From Phenylobacterium sp. (lineage in GTDB: Bacteria; Pseudomonadota; Alphaproteobacteria; Caulobacterales; Caulobacteraceae), in contig JAQGIX010000055.1 in NCBI GenBank assembly GCA_028290925.1, positions 1-8,343 of the forward strand: a DNA stretch of 8,343 bases, read 5' to 3'. The notes under the pieces are model-generated. The model had not been told where the DNA came from and did not search any database. It saw only the letters and a list, made by a program, of their open reading frames with translations. The position numbers and the translations under genes were made by a program. This document shows, piece by piece, positions 1 to 6,560 of this stretch (the stretch's first letter is position 1; every line of letters starts with the position of its first letter).

Positions 1-1
1 G

Positions 2-778
2 GTCTATGTGCTGGGCGTCCCCTCCATCGCGCCCAAGCACATGCAGTGGGACCGCACGGTGTTCGAGCGCCGGCTCCAGGGCGCCAACGCCGTCCTGCTG
101 CCCTACCAGGACGTCCGCGTGCGGTTCACCACCTCCATCGGGGCGGCCTGGAACTACATGCGGCTGAGGTCGTCGACGCCGTTCGAGGAGACCCTCGAGC
201 CGGCGGCTCGCGCCCGCTTCGTCGACGCGCGCACGCGGATCGGCCAGCCGGCGAAGCGCTACGGCACCAGGAACCCGCTGGCGGCCGGCCTGCTGCTGCT
301 CACCGACTACCGCGACCGCTCGGGCCTGACCAACACCGACCCGATCAAGCTGATCAAGGGCCTCTCGCAGCAGGCCCACGTGCCAATCTGGCAGAAGAGC
401 TACGACATCGCCCCGCAGCTGGGGGCGATCCTGCGCACCCCGTCGGCGGCTGGACGCGCCTGCCTGGATGAGGTGATGGCCCAGGTGCAGGCCGGGCCGT
501 CGGTCACGCTGACGGCGACCAAGGCCTGGGCCGAGGGCAATGTGCCGGCGGCGCTGGAGAACGAGCGGACCTACGAGCGCTGCATCGCGCTGGTGCCCGG
601 CGCGGCGGCTTTCGATGCGAAGGCCAAGTCCGACGAGGTGGCCATGATCGAGCAGGCCCTGAAGATCCCCGGCCACGCCATCGCCGTGGTGCAGCTTCGC
701 CCCCTGCTCAGCCAGGGTGGCGTCCTCGAACGCCTGCGCGCCGAGGGCCTGGTGGTGAAGACGCCGGGGGACGAGTGA
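2..778 (+). CDS. TraB/GumN-family protein, 5'-truncated by the window edge
   Basis: C-terminal part (about 258 residues) of a TraB/GumN-family protein; the frame is open to the left edge, so the N-terminus, probably with a signal peptide, is missing. The GTG at 8 is internal: the preceding codons (Val-Tyr) continue the family's usual pattern leading into a 'LLGTIH'-like strand. Recognisable blocks are LGVPSIAP (residues 2-9 counted from position 8), the AWAEGN block (173-178; family pattern AW..GD) and the C-terminal GGVLERLRAEG (237-247; family pattern GLL..L...G). Both histidine motifs of the TraB/Tiki fold look lost: the first GxxH reads GVPS and the second (usually VGAGHL) reads AVVQL. 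The downstream Arg-Asn motif is also not recognisable. Members with intact motifs are thought to be membrane-associated, metalloprotease-like proteins; this one may be non-catalytic. It ends at TGA 776-778 and converges on the bamF-like gene. The family call is fairly sure, the function unknown. Confidence 0.75.
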   Translation, partial: VYVLGVPSIAPKHMQWDRTVFERRLQGANAVLLPYQDVRVRFTTSIGAAWNYMRLRSSTPFEETLEPAARARFVDARTRIGQPAKRYGTRNPLAAGLLLLTDYRDRSGLTNTDPIKLIKGLSQQAHVPIWQKSYDIAPQLGAILRTPSAAGRACLDEVMAQVQAGPSVTLTATKAWAEGNVPAALENERTYERCIALVPGAAAFDAKAKSDEVAMIEQALKIPGHAIAVVQLRPLLSQGGVLERLRAEGLVVKTPGDE

Positions 779-783
779 CAAGC

Positions 784-898
784 CCTCCCCTCAGGGGAGG
801 TGGCCCAAAGGGCCGGAGGGGGTTGCAGCCCGCGAGCGTCAGACGCCCTGCCTTTCAACCCCCTCAGTCGCTTCGCGACAGCTCCCCCTAAGGGGAGC
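784..898. repeat. Bipartite GC-rich palindromic intergenic element (REP/BIME-like)
   Basis: This fills most of the gap between two convergent genes. It consists of nested inverted repeats. Hairpin A is CCTCCCC/GGGGAGG at 784-790 and 794-800 with a 3-base loop. Hairpin B is GGCCC/GGGCC at 802-806 and 810-814 with loop AAA. A long-range 10-bp stem pairs 816-825 with 856-865. Hairpin C is GTCGC/GCGAC at 867-871 and 875-879 with loop TTC. Hairpin D is GCTCCCC/GGGGAGC at 881-887 and 892-898. The two halves are rough inverted copies, as in bipartite repetitive extragenic palindromes. No T-tract follows on either strand, so it is not a classical Rho-independent terminator, but its position suits bidirectional 3'-end formation or mRNA stabilisation. 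That it is repeated elsewhere in the genome is inferred from its architecture, not seen here. Confidence 0.75.
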
Positions 899-906
899 AT
901 CTGAGC

Positions 907-1461
907 CTACAGTCCCGGCAGCTTGATCTTCCGCGGGCCTTCGCGGGAGATCACGATCTGCTTGCCGCCGGTGAGCTTGGCGACCCGCGCGGCTTCCGCC
1001 GCGGCGTCGATCGGCGCGGGGGTATCGGCCGCGGCCTGGGCGGCGGAGGGGACGCTCTTGGCCGAGCGCCAGAACATCACCTTGTCGGCGAAGCTCTTCT
1101 CCTTGTGCGCCACGTCGCCGAACTCGTCGTCGACCACATAGCGGATCAGGGGATCGGCCTTCTCGGCGCCGGCCTTGTTGACCAGAAGCTTCTCGCCTTG
1201 CGAGCGCTGTTCGGCCTCGCGCTGGCCCAGCAGGGCCAGGCGCGCGGCGCTTTCCGGCTGCAGTTCCTGCGGACGCGGCTTGCCGGGCGCCGGCGGGCGC
1301 AGGGCGAAGTCCGGCGGCACCACCAACGGCGCCTTGGTCACCACCCGGAACTCGTCGGGGGTCACCTTGGTCATGCCGAGCGCTTGCTGGGTCGATTCGC
1401 ACCCGGCCAGGCCAAACGCCGCCAACAGTGCGGACGTGGCGATCACTTTGCTGACGCTCAT
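907..1461 (-). CDS. bamF: DUF3035 / BamF-family outer-membrane lipoprotein
   Basis: A 184-residue protein with a clear lipoprotein signal: a short basic N-terminus, a hydrophobic stretch (about residues 6-20) and a lipobox LAGC with the modified cysteine at 21. Residue +2 is Glu, not the Asp that favours inner-membrane retention, which fits outer-membrane sorting. The segment after the signal (about residues 32-66), with VTKAPLVVPPDFALRPP then PG and RPQE, is typical of alphaproteobacterial DUF3035 proteins, a family linked to BamF of the beta-barrel assembly machine. The rest is alanine-rich and probably partly disordered. The ATG at 1461 is chosen because the signal peptide starts there and an AAGGAG lies upstream; the much longer open frame (to 2058) merely runs antiparallel-free through lspA in another frame. 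It sits 77 bases downstream of lspA, whose product would process it. The lipoprotein call is very sure, the BamF name moderately so. Confidence 0.85.
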   Translation of the reverse strand: MSVSKVIATSALLAAFGLAGCESTQQALGMTKVTPDEFRVVTKAPLVVPPDFALRPPAPGKPRPQELQPESAARLALLGQREAEQRSQGEKLLVNKAGAEKADPLIRYVVDDEFGDVAHKEKSFADKVMFWRSAKSVPSAAQAAADTPAPIDAAAEAARVAKLTGGKQIVISREGPRKIKLPGL

Positions 1462-1473
1462 GAACCTAAACGA

Positions 1474-1479
1474 CTCCTT
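1474..1479 (-). promoter_or_regulatory. Ribosome binding site of the bamF-like gene
   Basis: On the minus strand AAGGAG lies 12 bases before the ATG at 1461. It is a strong match to the anti-Shine-Dalgarno sequence with slightly long spacing, and it supports this start over the longer open frame. Confidence 0.6.
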
Positions 1480-1505
1480 GGGCCGCCCCCGGCCTTGGGA
1501 CAGGT

Positions 1506-1533
1506 GGATAGCGCAAACGGAGGGTGACGCCAA
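1506..1533 (-). promoter_or_regulatory. Candidate housekeeping promoter for the bamF-like gene
   Basis: In the 77-base gap after lspA the minus strand carries TTGGCGT, a 14-base spacer, then GCTATCC. This resembles the Caulobacter housekeeping (sigma-73) pattern TTGACGS-N10-14-GCTANAWC: five of seven positions match in the -35 part, and the first five positions match in the -10 part. It would start a transcript about 35-40 bases before the ATG and allow expression independent of ileS-lspA. The call rests only on matching a consensus recalled from the literature. Confidence 0.35.
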
Positions 1534-1538
1534 TCTCC

Positions 1539-2027
1539 TCAGGTCGCGGGTTCTCGCCGCAGGCTGTCCAGCAGCAGGGCGATGACGCCTACGGTGATGG
1601 CGCTGTCGGCCACGTTGAACACCCAGGGGAAGAAGCCGATGCGCTGCACGTCGATGAAATCCACCACCCATCCGAAGCGGGCCCGGTCGATGGCGTTGCC
1701 GACCGCCCCGCCGGCGATCAGGCCGTAGCCCAGGGCCTGCAGGGTCCGGTGGCTGCGCCTCGCCCAATAGACGATCATCGCCGCGACGATCAGCGAGAAG
1801 GCCACCAGGCCCCACCGCGCCAGGTCCCGGTCGGCGCGCAGGAAGCCGAAGCTCACCCCGGTGTTGGCGACCAGGGTCAGGCGCAGCGGCCCGGCCAGGG
1901 CGCGGCTGTCGCCCTGCTGCAGCTGCAGCACCGCGAGGATCCAGTACTTCACCGCCTGGTCGAGGGCGACGACGGTGGCGGCCAGGCCATAGGCGCTCCA
2001 GCCGAAGCGGGTGACGCGGCCGGTCAC
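1539..2027 (-). CDS. lspA: Lipoprotein signal peptidase (signal peptidase II)
   Basis: A 162-residue inner-membrane aspartic protease that cuts the signal peptide from diacylglyceryl-modified prolipoproteins just before the lipobox cysteine. Conserved family blocks are LDQ (D23), the ANTGVSFG block (N55), GNAIDR (N111, D114, R115), VVDFID (D123) and FNVADSAI (N138, D141). D123 and D141 correspond to the catalytic aspartates of E. coli LspA. Hydrophobic segments around 10-30, 70-88, 96-112 and 139-153 fit the usual four transmembrane helices. The start is the GTG at 2027, which overlaps the ileS stop codon as GTGA (4 bases) and has AGGACG seven bases upstream. The open frame extends further back to 2144, but that would put about 39 charged, low-hydrophobicity residues before the first helix and overlap ileS deeply. 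The following gene encodes a lipoprotein, a natural substrate. Confidence 0.96.
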   Translation of the reverse strand: MTGRVTRFGWSAYGLAATVVALDQAVKYWILAVLQLQQGDSRALAGPLRLTLVANTGVSFGFLRADRDLARWGLVAFSLIVAAMIVYWARRSHRTLQALGYGLIAGGAVGNAIDRARFGWVVDFIDVQRIGFFPWVFNVADSAITVGVIALLLDSLRREPAT

Positions 2028-4966
2028 GCCGGGACGTCCTGGGCGCCGTGGGCCGCATCGAAGGCCTGCACGGCGTCTTCGCAGCGCAGGCACAGCATCT
2101 TGGGCGGGCTCACCTCCGGCAGCACCCGCCAGCAGCGGGCGCACTTGCAGCCCTCGGCGCGGCGGGGCTGGACGGCGACGCCCGCGACCTCCGGCGACCG
2201 GAAGGCTTCGGGCGGGCCCGCGCCGGCCGTGAGCTCGGCGGCGCTGGTGCGGAACACCTCGGCCGGATCGAGACCCTCGAACGCCGCCAGCAGCGCCGGC
2301 TCGGCGACATGCACCGTCGGCGCGGCCTCCAGCGAGGCGCCGAGGCGCTTCTCACGCCGCTCGACCTCCAGGGCCCCGGTGACGACGGAGGTCACCGTCT
2401 GGACCTTGGCCCAGCGCTCGGCCTCCTCGTCGTTGCGCCATTCGGACGGCGTCTTGGGGAACTCGCGCAGGCAGTTGGAGGGGGTGTCGGGGAAGCGGGT
2501 GGTCCAGGCCTCTTCCATGGTGAAGGGCAGAAGCGGGCTGAGCCAGATGGTCAGCCGCTCGAAGACCGCGTCCATCACCGTGCGCACCGCGCGGCGGCGC
2601 GGGCTGTCCGCCCGGTCGCAGTAGAGGCTGTCGCGGCGGACGTCGAAGAACAGCCCCGAGAGTTCCTCCTGGCAGAAGGTGAGCAGGGCGCGGGTGACGT
2701 CCTGGAAGCGATAGTCGCGGTAGGCGCCGTGCACCTCGCCGTCCAGCTCCCAGAGCCGGTGCAGGATGTAGCGCTCCAGCGGCGGCATCTCGGCAATCGG
2801 CAGGCGCTCGGCCTCGGTGAAGCCGCCCAGGGCGCCCAGCATGTAGCGGACGGTGTTGCGCAGCTTGCGGTAGGCGTCGCTGGTGGTCGCAAGGACCGTC
2901 TTCCCGATCTTCTGGTCCTCGGTGTAATCGACCATCGCCGCCCAGAGGCGAAGGATCTCGGCGCCTGATTCCTTGATGACCGTCATCGGCTCGACGGCGT
3001 TGCCGAGCGACTTGGACATCTTCTCGCCGGTCTCGGTGACGGTGAAGCCGTGCGTGAGCACCGCCTCGTAGGGCGCGCGGCCGCGGGTGCCGGCGCTCTC
3101 CAGCAGCGACGACTGGAACCAGCCGCGATGCTGGTCGGAGCCTTCCAGGTAGAGGTCGGCGGGCCAATGGGTGTTGGCGCGGCCTTCCAGCACGAAGGCG
3201 TGGGTCGATCCGCTGTCGAACCAGACGTCGAGGATGTCCTCGACCTTCTCGTAGCGCTCCGGGTCGTGGGTCCCCAGGAAGTCCGCGTCAGGCCGGGTGA
3301 ACCAGGCGTCGGCGCCCTCGACCCGGATGGCGTCCACGATCCGGCGGTTGACCTCCGGGTCGTTCAGCGGGTGGCCGGTTTCCTTGTCCACGAACATGGC
3401 CAGCGGCGAGCCCCAGGCGCGCTGGCGGCTGACCAGCCAGTCGGGGCGGCTCTCGACCATGGCGCGGATGCGGTTGCGGCCCGCCTCCGGATAGAAGGTG
3501 GTGGCGTCGATGGCCTCGAGCGCGGTCTCGCGCAGGGTGCGGCCCTCGTGGGCCGGGTCGTCCAGCGGCTCGTCGATGCGGATGAACCACTGCGGCGTGT
3601 TGCGGAAGATCACCGGCGCCTTGGAGCGCCAGCTGTGCGGATAGGAGTGCTCCAGGCGGCCACGCGCCAGCAGGCGGTCCGCCTCGATCAGCTTGTCGAT
3701 GACCGCGTTGTTGGCCGGCCCGAACCGGCCCGCATGCTTGCCCTCGGTCTCCAGCACCTTCAGGCCCCCGAACAGGGCCACGTGCGGGAAATAGGCGCCG
3801 TCCGCATCGACGGTCTCGGGGATCTCGCGATGGCCGTGCGCCAGCCAGACGGCGTAGTCGTCGGCGCCGTGGCCCGGTGCGGTGTGCACGAAGCCCGTGC
3901 CGGCGTCGTCGGTGACGTGGTCGCCGGCCAGGAGCGGCACGGAGAAGCCGTAACCAGTCCTGTCCAGGCCCGCCAGCGGGTGGGCGCAGACCATGCCCTG
4001 GCAGTCGACGGCCTCGACCTTGCGGTACTTGGCGACCTTGGCGGCGGCCATGACCTCGGGCGCCAGCTTCTCGGCGAGGATCAGCCGCTCGCCCGGCTGG
4101 GCCCAGGGCGCGAAGGCCAGGCCCTCCTCGATCGCCTCGACCTCATAGACGGCGTAGGCGATGTCCGGATTGTAGGCGATCGCCCGGTTGGCCGGGATGG
4201 TCCAGGGCGTGGTGGTCCAGATCACGACGCTCGCCTGGCCCGCGGCGTTGGAGCCCTCGACGACCGGGAACTTCACCCAGATCGTCGGGCTGACATGGTC
4301 GTGGTACTCGACCTCGGCGTCGGCCAGTGCCGTGCGCTCGACGGGGCTCCACATCACCGGCTTGGAGCCGCGGTAGAGCTGGCCGGAGGTCAGGAACTTG
4401 TGGAACTCGGCGACGATGGCGGCCTCGCTCGAGTAGTCCATCGTCGAATAGCGGTGCGCCCAGTCGCCGATGACGCCCAGCCGCTTGAAGCCCTCCATCT
4501 GGACGCCGATCCAGTGCTCGGCGTATTCGCGGCAGCGGGCGCGGAACTCGGCCTTGGAGACCTCGTCCTTGCGGCGGCCCTTGGCGCGCAGCTCCTCCTC
4601 GACCTTCCACTCGATGGGCAGGCCGTGGCAGTCCCAGCCGGGCAGGTAGTCGACGTCGTAGCCCAGCGCGAAGCGCGAGCGGACCACGAAGTCCTTCAGG
4701 GTCTTTTGCAGCGAGTGGCCGATGTGGATGGCGCCGTTGGCGTAGGGCGGGCCGTCGTGCAGCACGAACAGCGGCCGGCCGGCCTTCTGCCGCTCGGCGC
4801 GGATGGCGTTGTAGAGGTCGAGCTCGCGCCACCGCTCAAGGATCTGCGGCTCCTTCTGCGGCAGGCCGGCGCGCATGGGGAAGGGTGTGTCGGGAAGGAA
4901 GATTGTGGCGCGGTAGTCGCGCGCCCCTTGCTCTTCGCCATGGGGCTTTTCGGCGTCGTCGGCCAT
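2024..4966 (-). CDS. ileS: Isoleucyl-tRNA synthetase
   Basis: A complete class I aminoacyl-tRNA synthetase of 980 residues that attaches isoleucine to tRNA-Ile in the cytoplasm. The HIGH signature is at residues 81-84 (AIHIGHS), followed by GWDCHGLPIE (110-119). The CP1 editing domain, which hydrolyses Val-tRNA-Ile, carries VHTAPGHGADDY at 360-371. GSDQHRGWFQSSL and the KMSKS loop (649-653) complete the catalytic site. The C-terminus has a four-cysteine zinc site (C942, C945, C959, C962), so this is the type with a C-terminal zinc ribbon. The ATG at 4966 (MADDAEK) is preferred; the frame stays open to a TTG at 5008, but that start has no better ribosome binding site and adds an unrelated tail. 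The predicted binding site (GGATT) is weak. The stop overlaps the lspA start by 4 bases, so LspA translation is probably coupled to it. No frameshift or lost motif is seen. Confidence 0.98.
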   Translation of the reverse strand: MADDAEKPHGEEQGARDYRATIFLPDTPFPMRAGLPQKEPQILERWRELDLYNAIRAERQKAGRPLFVLHDGPPYANGAIHIGHSLQKTLKDFVVRSRFALGYDVDYLPGWDCHGLPIEWKVEEELRAKGRRKDEVSKAEFRARCREYAEHWIGVQMEGFKRLGVIGDWAHRYSTMDYSSEAAIVAEFHKFLTSGQLYRGSKPVMWSPVERTALADAEVEYHDHVSPTIWVKFPVVEGSNAAGQASVVIWTTTPWTIPANRAIAYNPDIAYAVYEVEAIEEGLAFAPWAQPGERLILAEKLAPEVMAAAKVAKYRKVEAVDCQGMVCAHPLAGLDRTGYGFSVPLLAGDHVTDDAGTGFVHTAPGHGADDYAVWLAHGHREIPETVDADGAYFPHVALFGGLKVLETEGKHAGRFGPANNAVIDKLIEADRLLARGRLEHSYPHSWRSKAPVIFRNTPQWFIRIDEPLDDPAHEGRTLRETALEAIDATTFYPEAGRNRIRAMVESRPDWLVSRQRAWGSPLAMFVDKETGHPLNDPEVNRRIVDAIRVEGADAWFTRPDADFLGTHDPERYEKVEDILDVWFDSGSTHAFVLEGRANTHWPADLYLEGSDQHRGWFQSSLLESAGTRGRAPYEAVLTHGFTVTETGEKMSKSLGNAVEPMTVIKESGAEILRLWAAMVDYTEDQKIGKTVLATTSDAYRKLRNTVRYMLGALGGFTEAERLPIAEMPPLERYILHRLWELDGEVHGAYRDYRFQDVTRALLTFCQEELSGLFFDVRRDSLYCDRADSPRRRAVRTVMDAVFERLTIWLSPLLPFTMEEAWTTRFPDTPSNCLREFPKTPSEWRNDEEAERWAKVQTVTSVVTGALEVERREKRLGASLEAAPTVHVAEPALLAAFEGLDPAEVFRTSAAELTAGAGPPEAFRSPEVAGVAVQPRRAEGCKCARCWRVLPEVSPPKMLCLRCEDAVQAFDAAHGAQDVPA
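2035..2040 (-). promoter_or_regulatory. Ribosome binding site deciding the lspA start
   Basis: AGGACG on the minus strand lies within the last codons of ileS, seven bases before the GTG at 2027. With the GTGA start/stop overlap it favours this start over upstream candidates and suggests reinitiation by ribosomes finishing ileS. Confidence 0.5.
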
Positions 4967-5097
4967 CGGGAATCCAATTGGTCCGGGGTGTTGGGAGGTG
5001 CGGGGCAACCCCGGCGCGCGCTGGAACGGAGCCGTCCGGCGGCGTCACGCCGGGCGGGTAATTCGCGTAGGTTTCCGGACCGAACTCATGGGCGAAG

Positions 5098-5126
5098 GCT
5101 CTAACAGAGAGGCGCTTGGAACCCAA
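5098..5126 (-). promoter_or_regulatory. Weak candidate promoter upstream of ileS
   Basis: On the minus strand GTTAGAGC (5098-5105) matches six of eight positions of the Caulobacter housekeeping -10 pattern GCTANAWC, and a TTGGGTT lies 14 bases upstream as a poor -35 box. It would give ileS a leader of roughly 125 bases in the 175-base gap after ribF. The match is weak, and the -35 candidate overlaps a hairpin. Confidence 0.25.
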
Positions 5127-5139
5127 GCGCGGGCTTGGG
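5113..5139 (-). other. Overlapping, mutually exclusive hairpins after ribF
   Basis: Immediately after the ribF stop codon, CCCAAGC (5122-5128) can pair with GCTTGGG (5133-5139), a perfect 7-bp stem with a 4-base loop. Alternatively CCAAGCG (5123-5129) can pair with CGCTTGG (5113-5119), also 7 bp, with a 3-base loop. The two structures share one arm and cannot form together. On the minus-strand transcript the ribF-proximal hairpin is made first. No T-tract follows, so intrinsic termination is unlikely; it may be an mRNA 3'-end structure or a leader switch for ileS. Confidence 0.5.
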
Positions 5140-5141
5140 GG

Positions 5142-6083
5142 TCAGGCGCCCAGGATGCTCCGCGCCTGCTTGGCGTCCTTGAGGATCTGCACGGTCATCT
5201 CGTCGAGGCTTGCGAACTTCGCTTCCGGCCGCAGGAAGGTGATGAGGTCGGTCTCGATCACCTGGTCGTAGATGTCCTCGTCGAAGTCGAACAGCCAGAC
5301 TTCCAGGAGCGGCGCGGTGACCCCGTCGACGGTCGGGTTCACCCCGATGTTGGCGACGCCCGGCAGCTTGCGGCCGTCGGGCAGGCGGGTGCGCGTGGCG
5401 TAGACCCCGTACTTCGGCGCCACGTAGTCGCCCAGCAGCACATTGGCCGTGGGATAGCCCAGCTTGCGCCCCAGCTGGCGGCCGCGGACCACCACGCCCT
5501 CGATGGCGAAGGGCCGGCTGAGGATGCGCGCCGCCTCCTCGGGATGACCGTCGCGCAGGGCGTCGCGGATATGGGTGGAGGAGAACTTCTGGCCGGCCTG
5601 GTCGGTGACCTCCTCGGCGATCGACACGCCGAAGCCGAGCTCCTCGCCATACTGGCGCATGGTTTCCGGCGTGCCGGTGCGGTCCTTGCCGAAGGAATTG
5701 TCGAAGCCGACCGCCACGTGCCGCGCGCCCAGGCCCTCGTGCAGCACCTCGGCGGCGAACTGCCGGTCGCTCATGTTGGCGAGCTCGGGGTCCCAGGGCA
5801 GGACGTAGAGGATGTCGACGCCCAGCGCCTCAAGGGCGCGGGCCTGCTGGTCGGCCTTCATCAGCCGGAAGGACGGCTCCTGCGGGCGGAAATAGGCGCG
5901 GGGGTGCGGATCGAAGGTGATCACCCCCAGCGGCGCGTCGAGCTTCTTCGCCGCCTCCGCCGCCAGCGCGATGACCTTCTGGTGGCCGCGATGCACGCCG
6001 TCGAAGGTCCCCATGGCCAGCGCCGCCCCGCAGTCGCCGGGGCTGAGATGCTTCCAGCCGTGGATCACCCTGACCCGGCTCAT
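5142..6083 (-). CDS. ribF: Bifunctional riboflavin kinase / FAD synthetase
   Basis: A complete 313-residue cytoplasmic enzyme, the usual length, that phosphorylates riboflavin to FMN and adenylylates FMN to FAD. The N-terminal nucleotidyltransferase domain (about 1-185) has GTFDGVHRGHQ (25-35), ITFDPHPR (55-62), the VGFDNSFGKDRTGT block (125-138; the family usually reads DFRFG here, so this part is somewhat divergent) and SSTHIR (168-173). The C-terminal flavokinase domain (about 186-313) has GRKLGYPTAN (205-214), GVYATR, NIGVNPT (245-251) and LLEVWLFDFDEDIYD (259-273), in which E261 is the likely catalytic base. The ATG at 6083 overlaps the TGA of the upstream MaoC-like gene as ATGA, so the two are probably translationally coupled; the local ribosome binding site (GGACG, about 3 bases away) is poor, which fits coupling. 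It ends 175 bases before ileS. Confidence 0.97.
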   Translation of the reverse strand: MSRVRVIHGWKHLSPGDCGAALAMGTFDGVHRGHQKVIALAAEAAKKLDAPLGVITFDPHPRAYFRPQEPSFRLMKADQQARALEALGVDILYVLPWDPELANMSDRQFAAEVLHEGLGARHVAVGFDNSFGKDRTGTPETMRQYGEELGFGVSIAEEVTDQAGQKFSSTHIRDALRDGHPEEAARILSRPFAIEGVVVRGRQLGRKLGYPTANVLLGDYVAPKYGVYATRTRLPDGRKLPGVANIGVNPTVDGVTAPLLEVWLFDFDEDIYDQVIETDLITFLRPEAKFASLDEMTVQILKDAKQARSILGA

Positions 6084-6514
6084 GCGCGTCCGGACGTTCT
6101 TTGGGGCGCCATCACCAGGGCCTCGCCGTCCAGCACGGTCTTGCCGCCCACCAGGCAGGCGGTCTCCAGCGTCACGTGCCCGCGCTTCTCGTCCAGGGCC
6201 TTCACCGTCACCCGCGCGGTGACCTCGTCGCCGATCCGGACCGGCCGGCGGAAGCGCAGCGACTGCGACAGGTAGATGGCGCCGGGGCCCGGCAGCTTGG
6301 TGCCCAGCACGGCGGAGATGTAGGCGGCGGAAAGCATGCCGTGGGCAATGCGGCCGCCGAACGTCGTGCCCTTGGCGTAGGCCTCGTCCAGGTGCACCGG
6401 ATTGGTGTCGAGGGAGACGGCGGCGAAGGCTTCCAGGTCGCGCTCGCCCACGACGTGGCTGATCTCGGCGCTCTGGCCGACGCTCAGTTCATCGAAATAG
6501 AAGCCCTGCTGCAC
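6080..6514 (-). CDS. MaoC-like (R)-specific enoyl-CoA hydratase family protein
   Basis: A 144-residue single hot-dog-fold protein of the MaoC dehydratase family, which reversibly hydrates trans-2-enoyl-CoA thioesters to (R)-3-hydroxyacyl-CoA or acts on related acyl-CoAs. The hydratase-2 signature is intact: SLDTNPVHLDEAYA with the catalytic pair D36 and H41, then FGGRIAHGML (52-61). A second conserved block, LSQSLRFRRPVRIGDEVTA (82-100), forms the usual thioester-channel strand. The GTG at 6514 is chosen because the family fold begins with its FYFDELSVGQ strand and a good GGAGAGGA lies six bases upstream; extending to 6619 adds a basic, proline-rich tail overlapping the upstream HAD gene. The true substrate cannot be told: related proteins act in fatty-acid, polyhydroxyalkanoate or mesaconyl-CoA chemistry. 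The neighbouring ribF overlap by 4 bases probably reflects operon packing, not a shared pathway. Confidence 0.9.
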   Translation of the reverse strand: MQQGFYFDELSVGQSAEISHVVGERDLEAFAAVSLDTNPVHLDEAYAKGTTFGGRIAHGMLSAAYISAVLGTKLPGPGAIYLSQSLRFRRPVRIGDEVTARVTVKALDEKRGHVTLETACLVGGKTVLDGEALVMAPQRTSGRA

Positions 6515-6520
6515 GCGTCG

Positions 6521-6528
6521 TCCTCTCC
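6521..6528 (-). promoter_or_regulatory. Ribosome binding site deciding the MaoC-like start
   Basis: GGAGAGGA on the minus strand ends six bases before the GTG at 6514. It is the best ribosome binding site near this gene and decides for the GTG over the longer open frame. Confidence 0.6.
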
Positions 6529-6560
6529 GTGGCCTGTCACTTAGCGACGAATGGCCCGGC

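Noticed and set aside
1462..2058. N-terminal extension of the bamF-like frame through lspA
   Set aside because: The extension is arginine- and proline-rich, out of frame with lspA, and would bury the clear lipoprotein signal peptide that begins at 1461.
1524..2968. Long plus-strand open frames across lspA and the 3' part of ileS
   Set aside because: Their composition (Ala, Gly, Arg, Pro, Gln rich) and lack of family motifs mark them as shadows of the minus-strand genes.
5001..5013. Short CGGGG/CCCCG hairpin in the ileS leader
   Set aside because: A 5-bp stem is common by chance at this GC content, and no T-run follows.
5045..5089. A 14-codon leader ORF upstream of ileS (MSSVRKPTRITRPA)
   Set aside because: It holds one Ile codon and has no Shine-Dalgarno sequence, so it does not look like an isoleucine-sensing attenuation peptide, although its stop lies in a small hairpin loop.
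3050..5104. A 684-codon plus-strand open frame antisense to ileS
   Set aside because: It mirrors ileS on the opposite strand. Its product is a low-complexity Val/Ala/Gly/Arg/Asp-rich string without recognisable domains, as expected for the complement of a high-GC gene, while ileS is certain.
4967..5141. T-box riboswitch in the ileS leader
   Set aside because: No T-box consensus or specifier-loop architecture is visible, and T-boxes are typical of Firmicutes and Actinobacteria, not of alphaproteobacteria.
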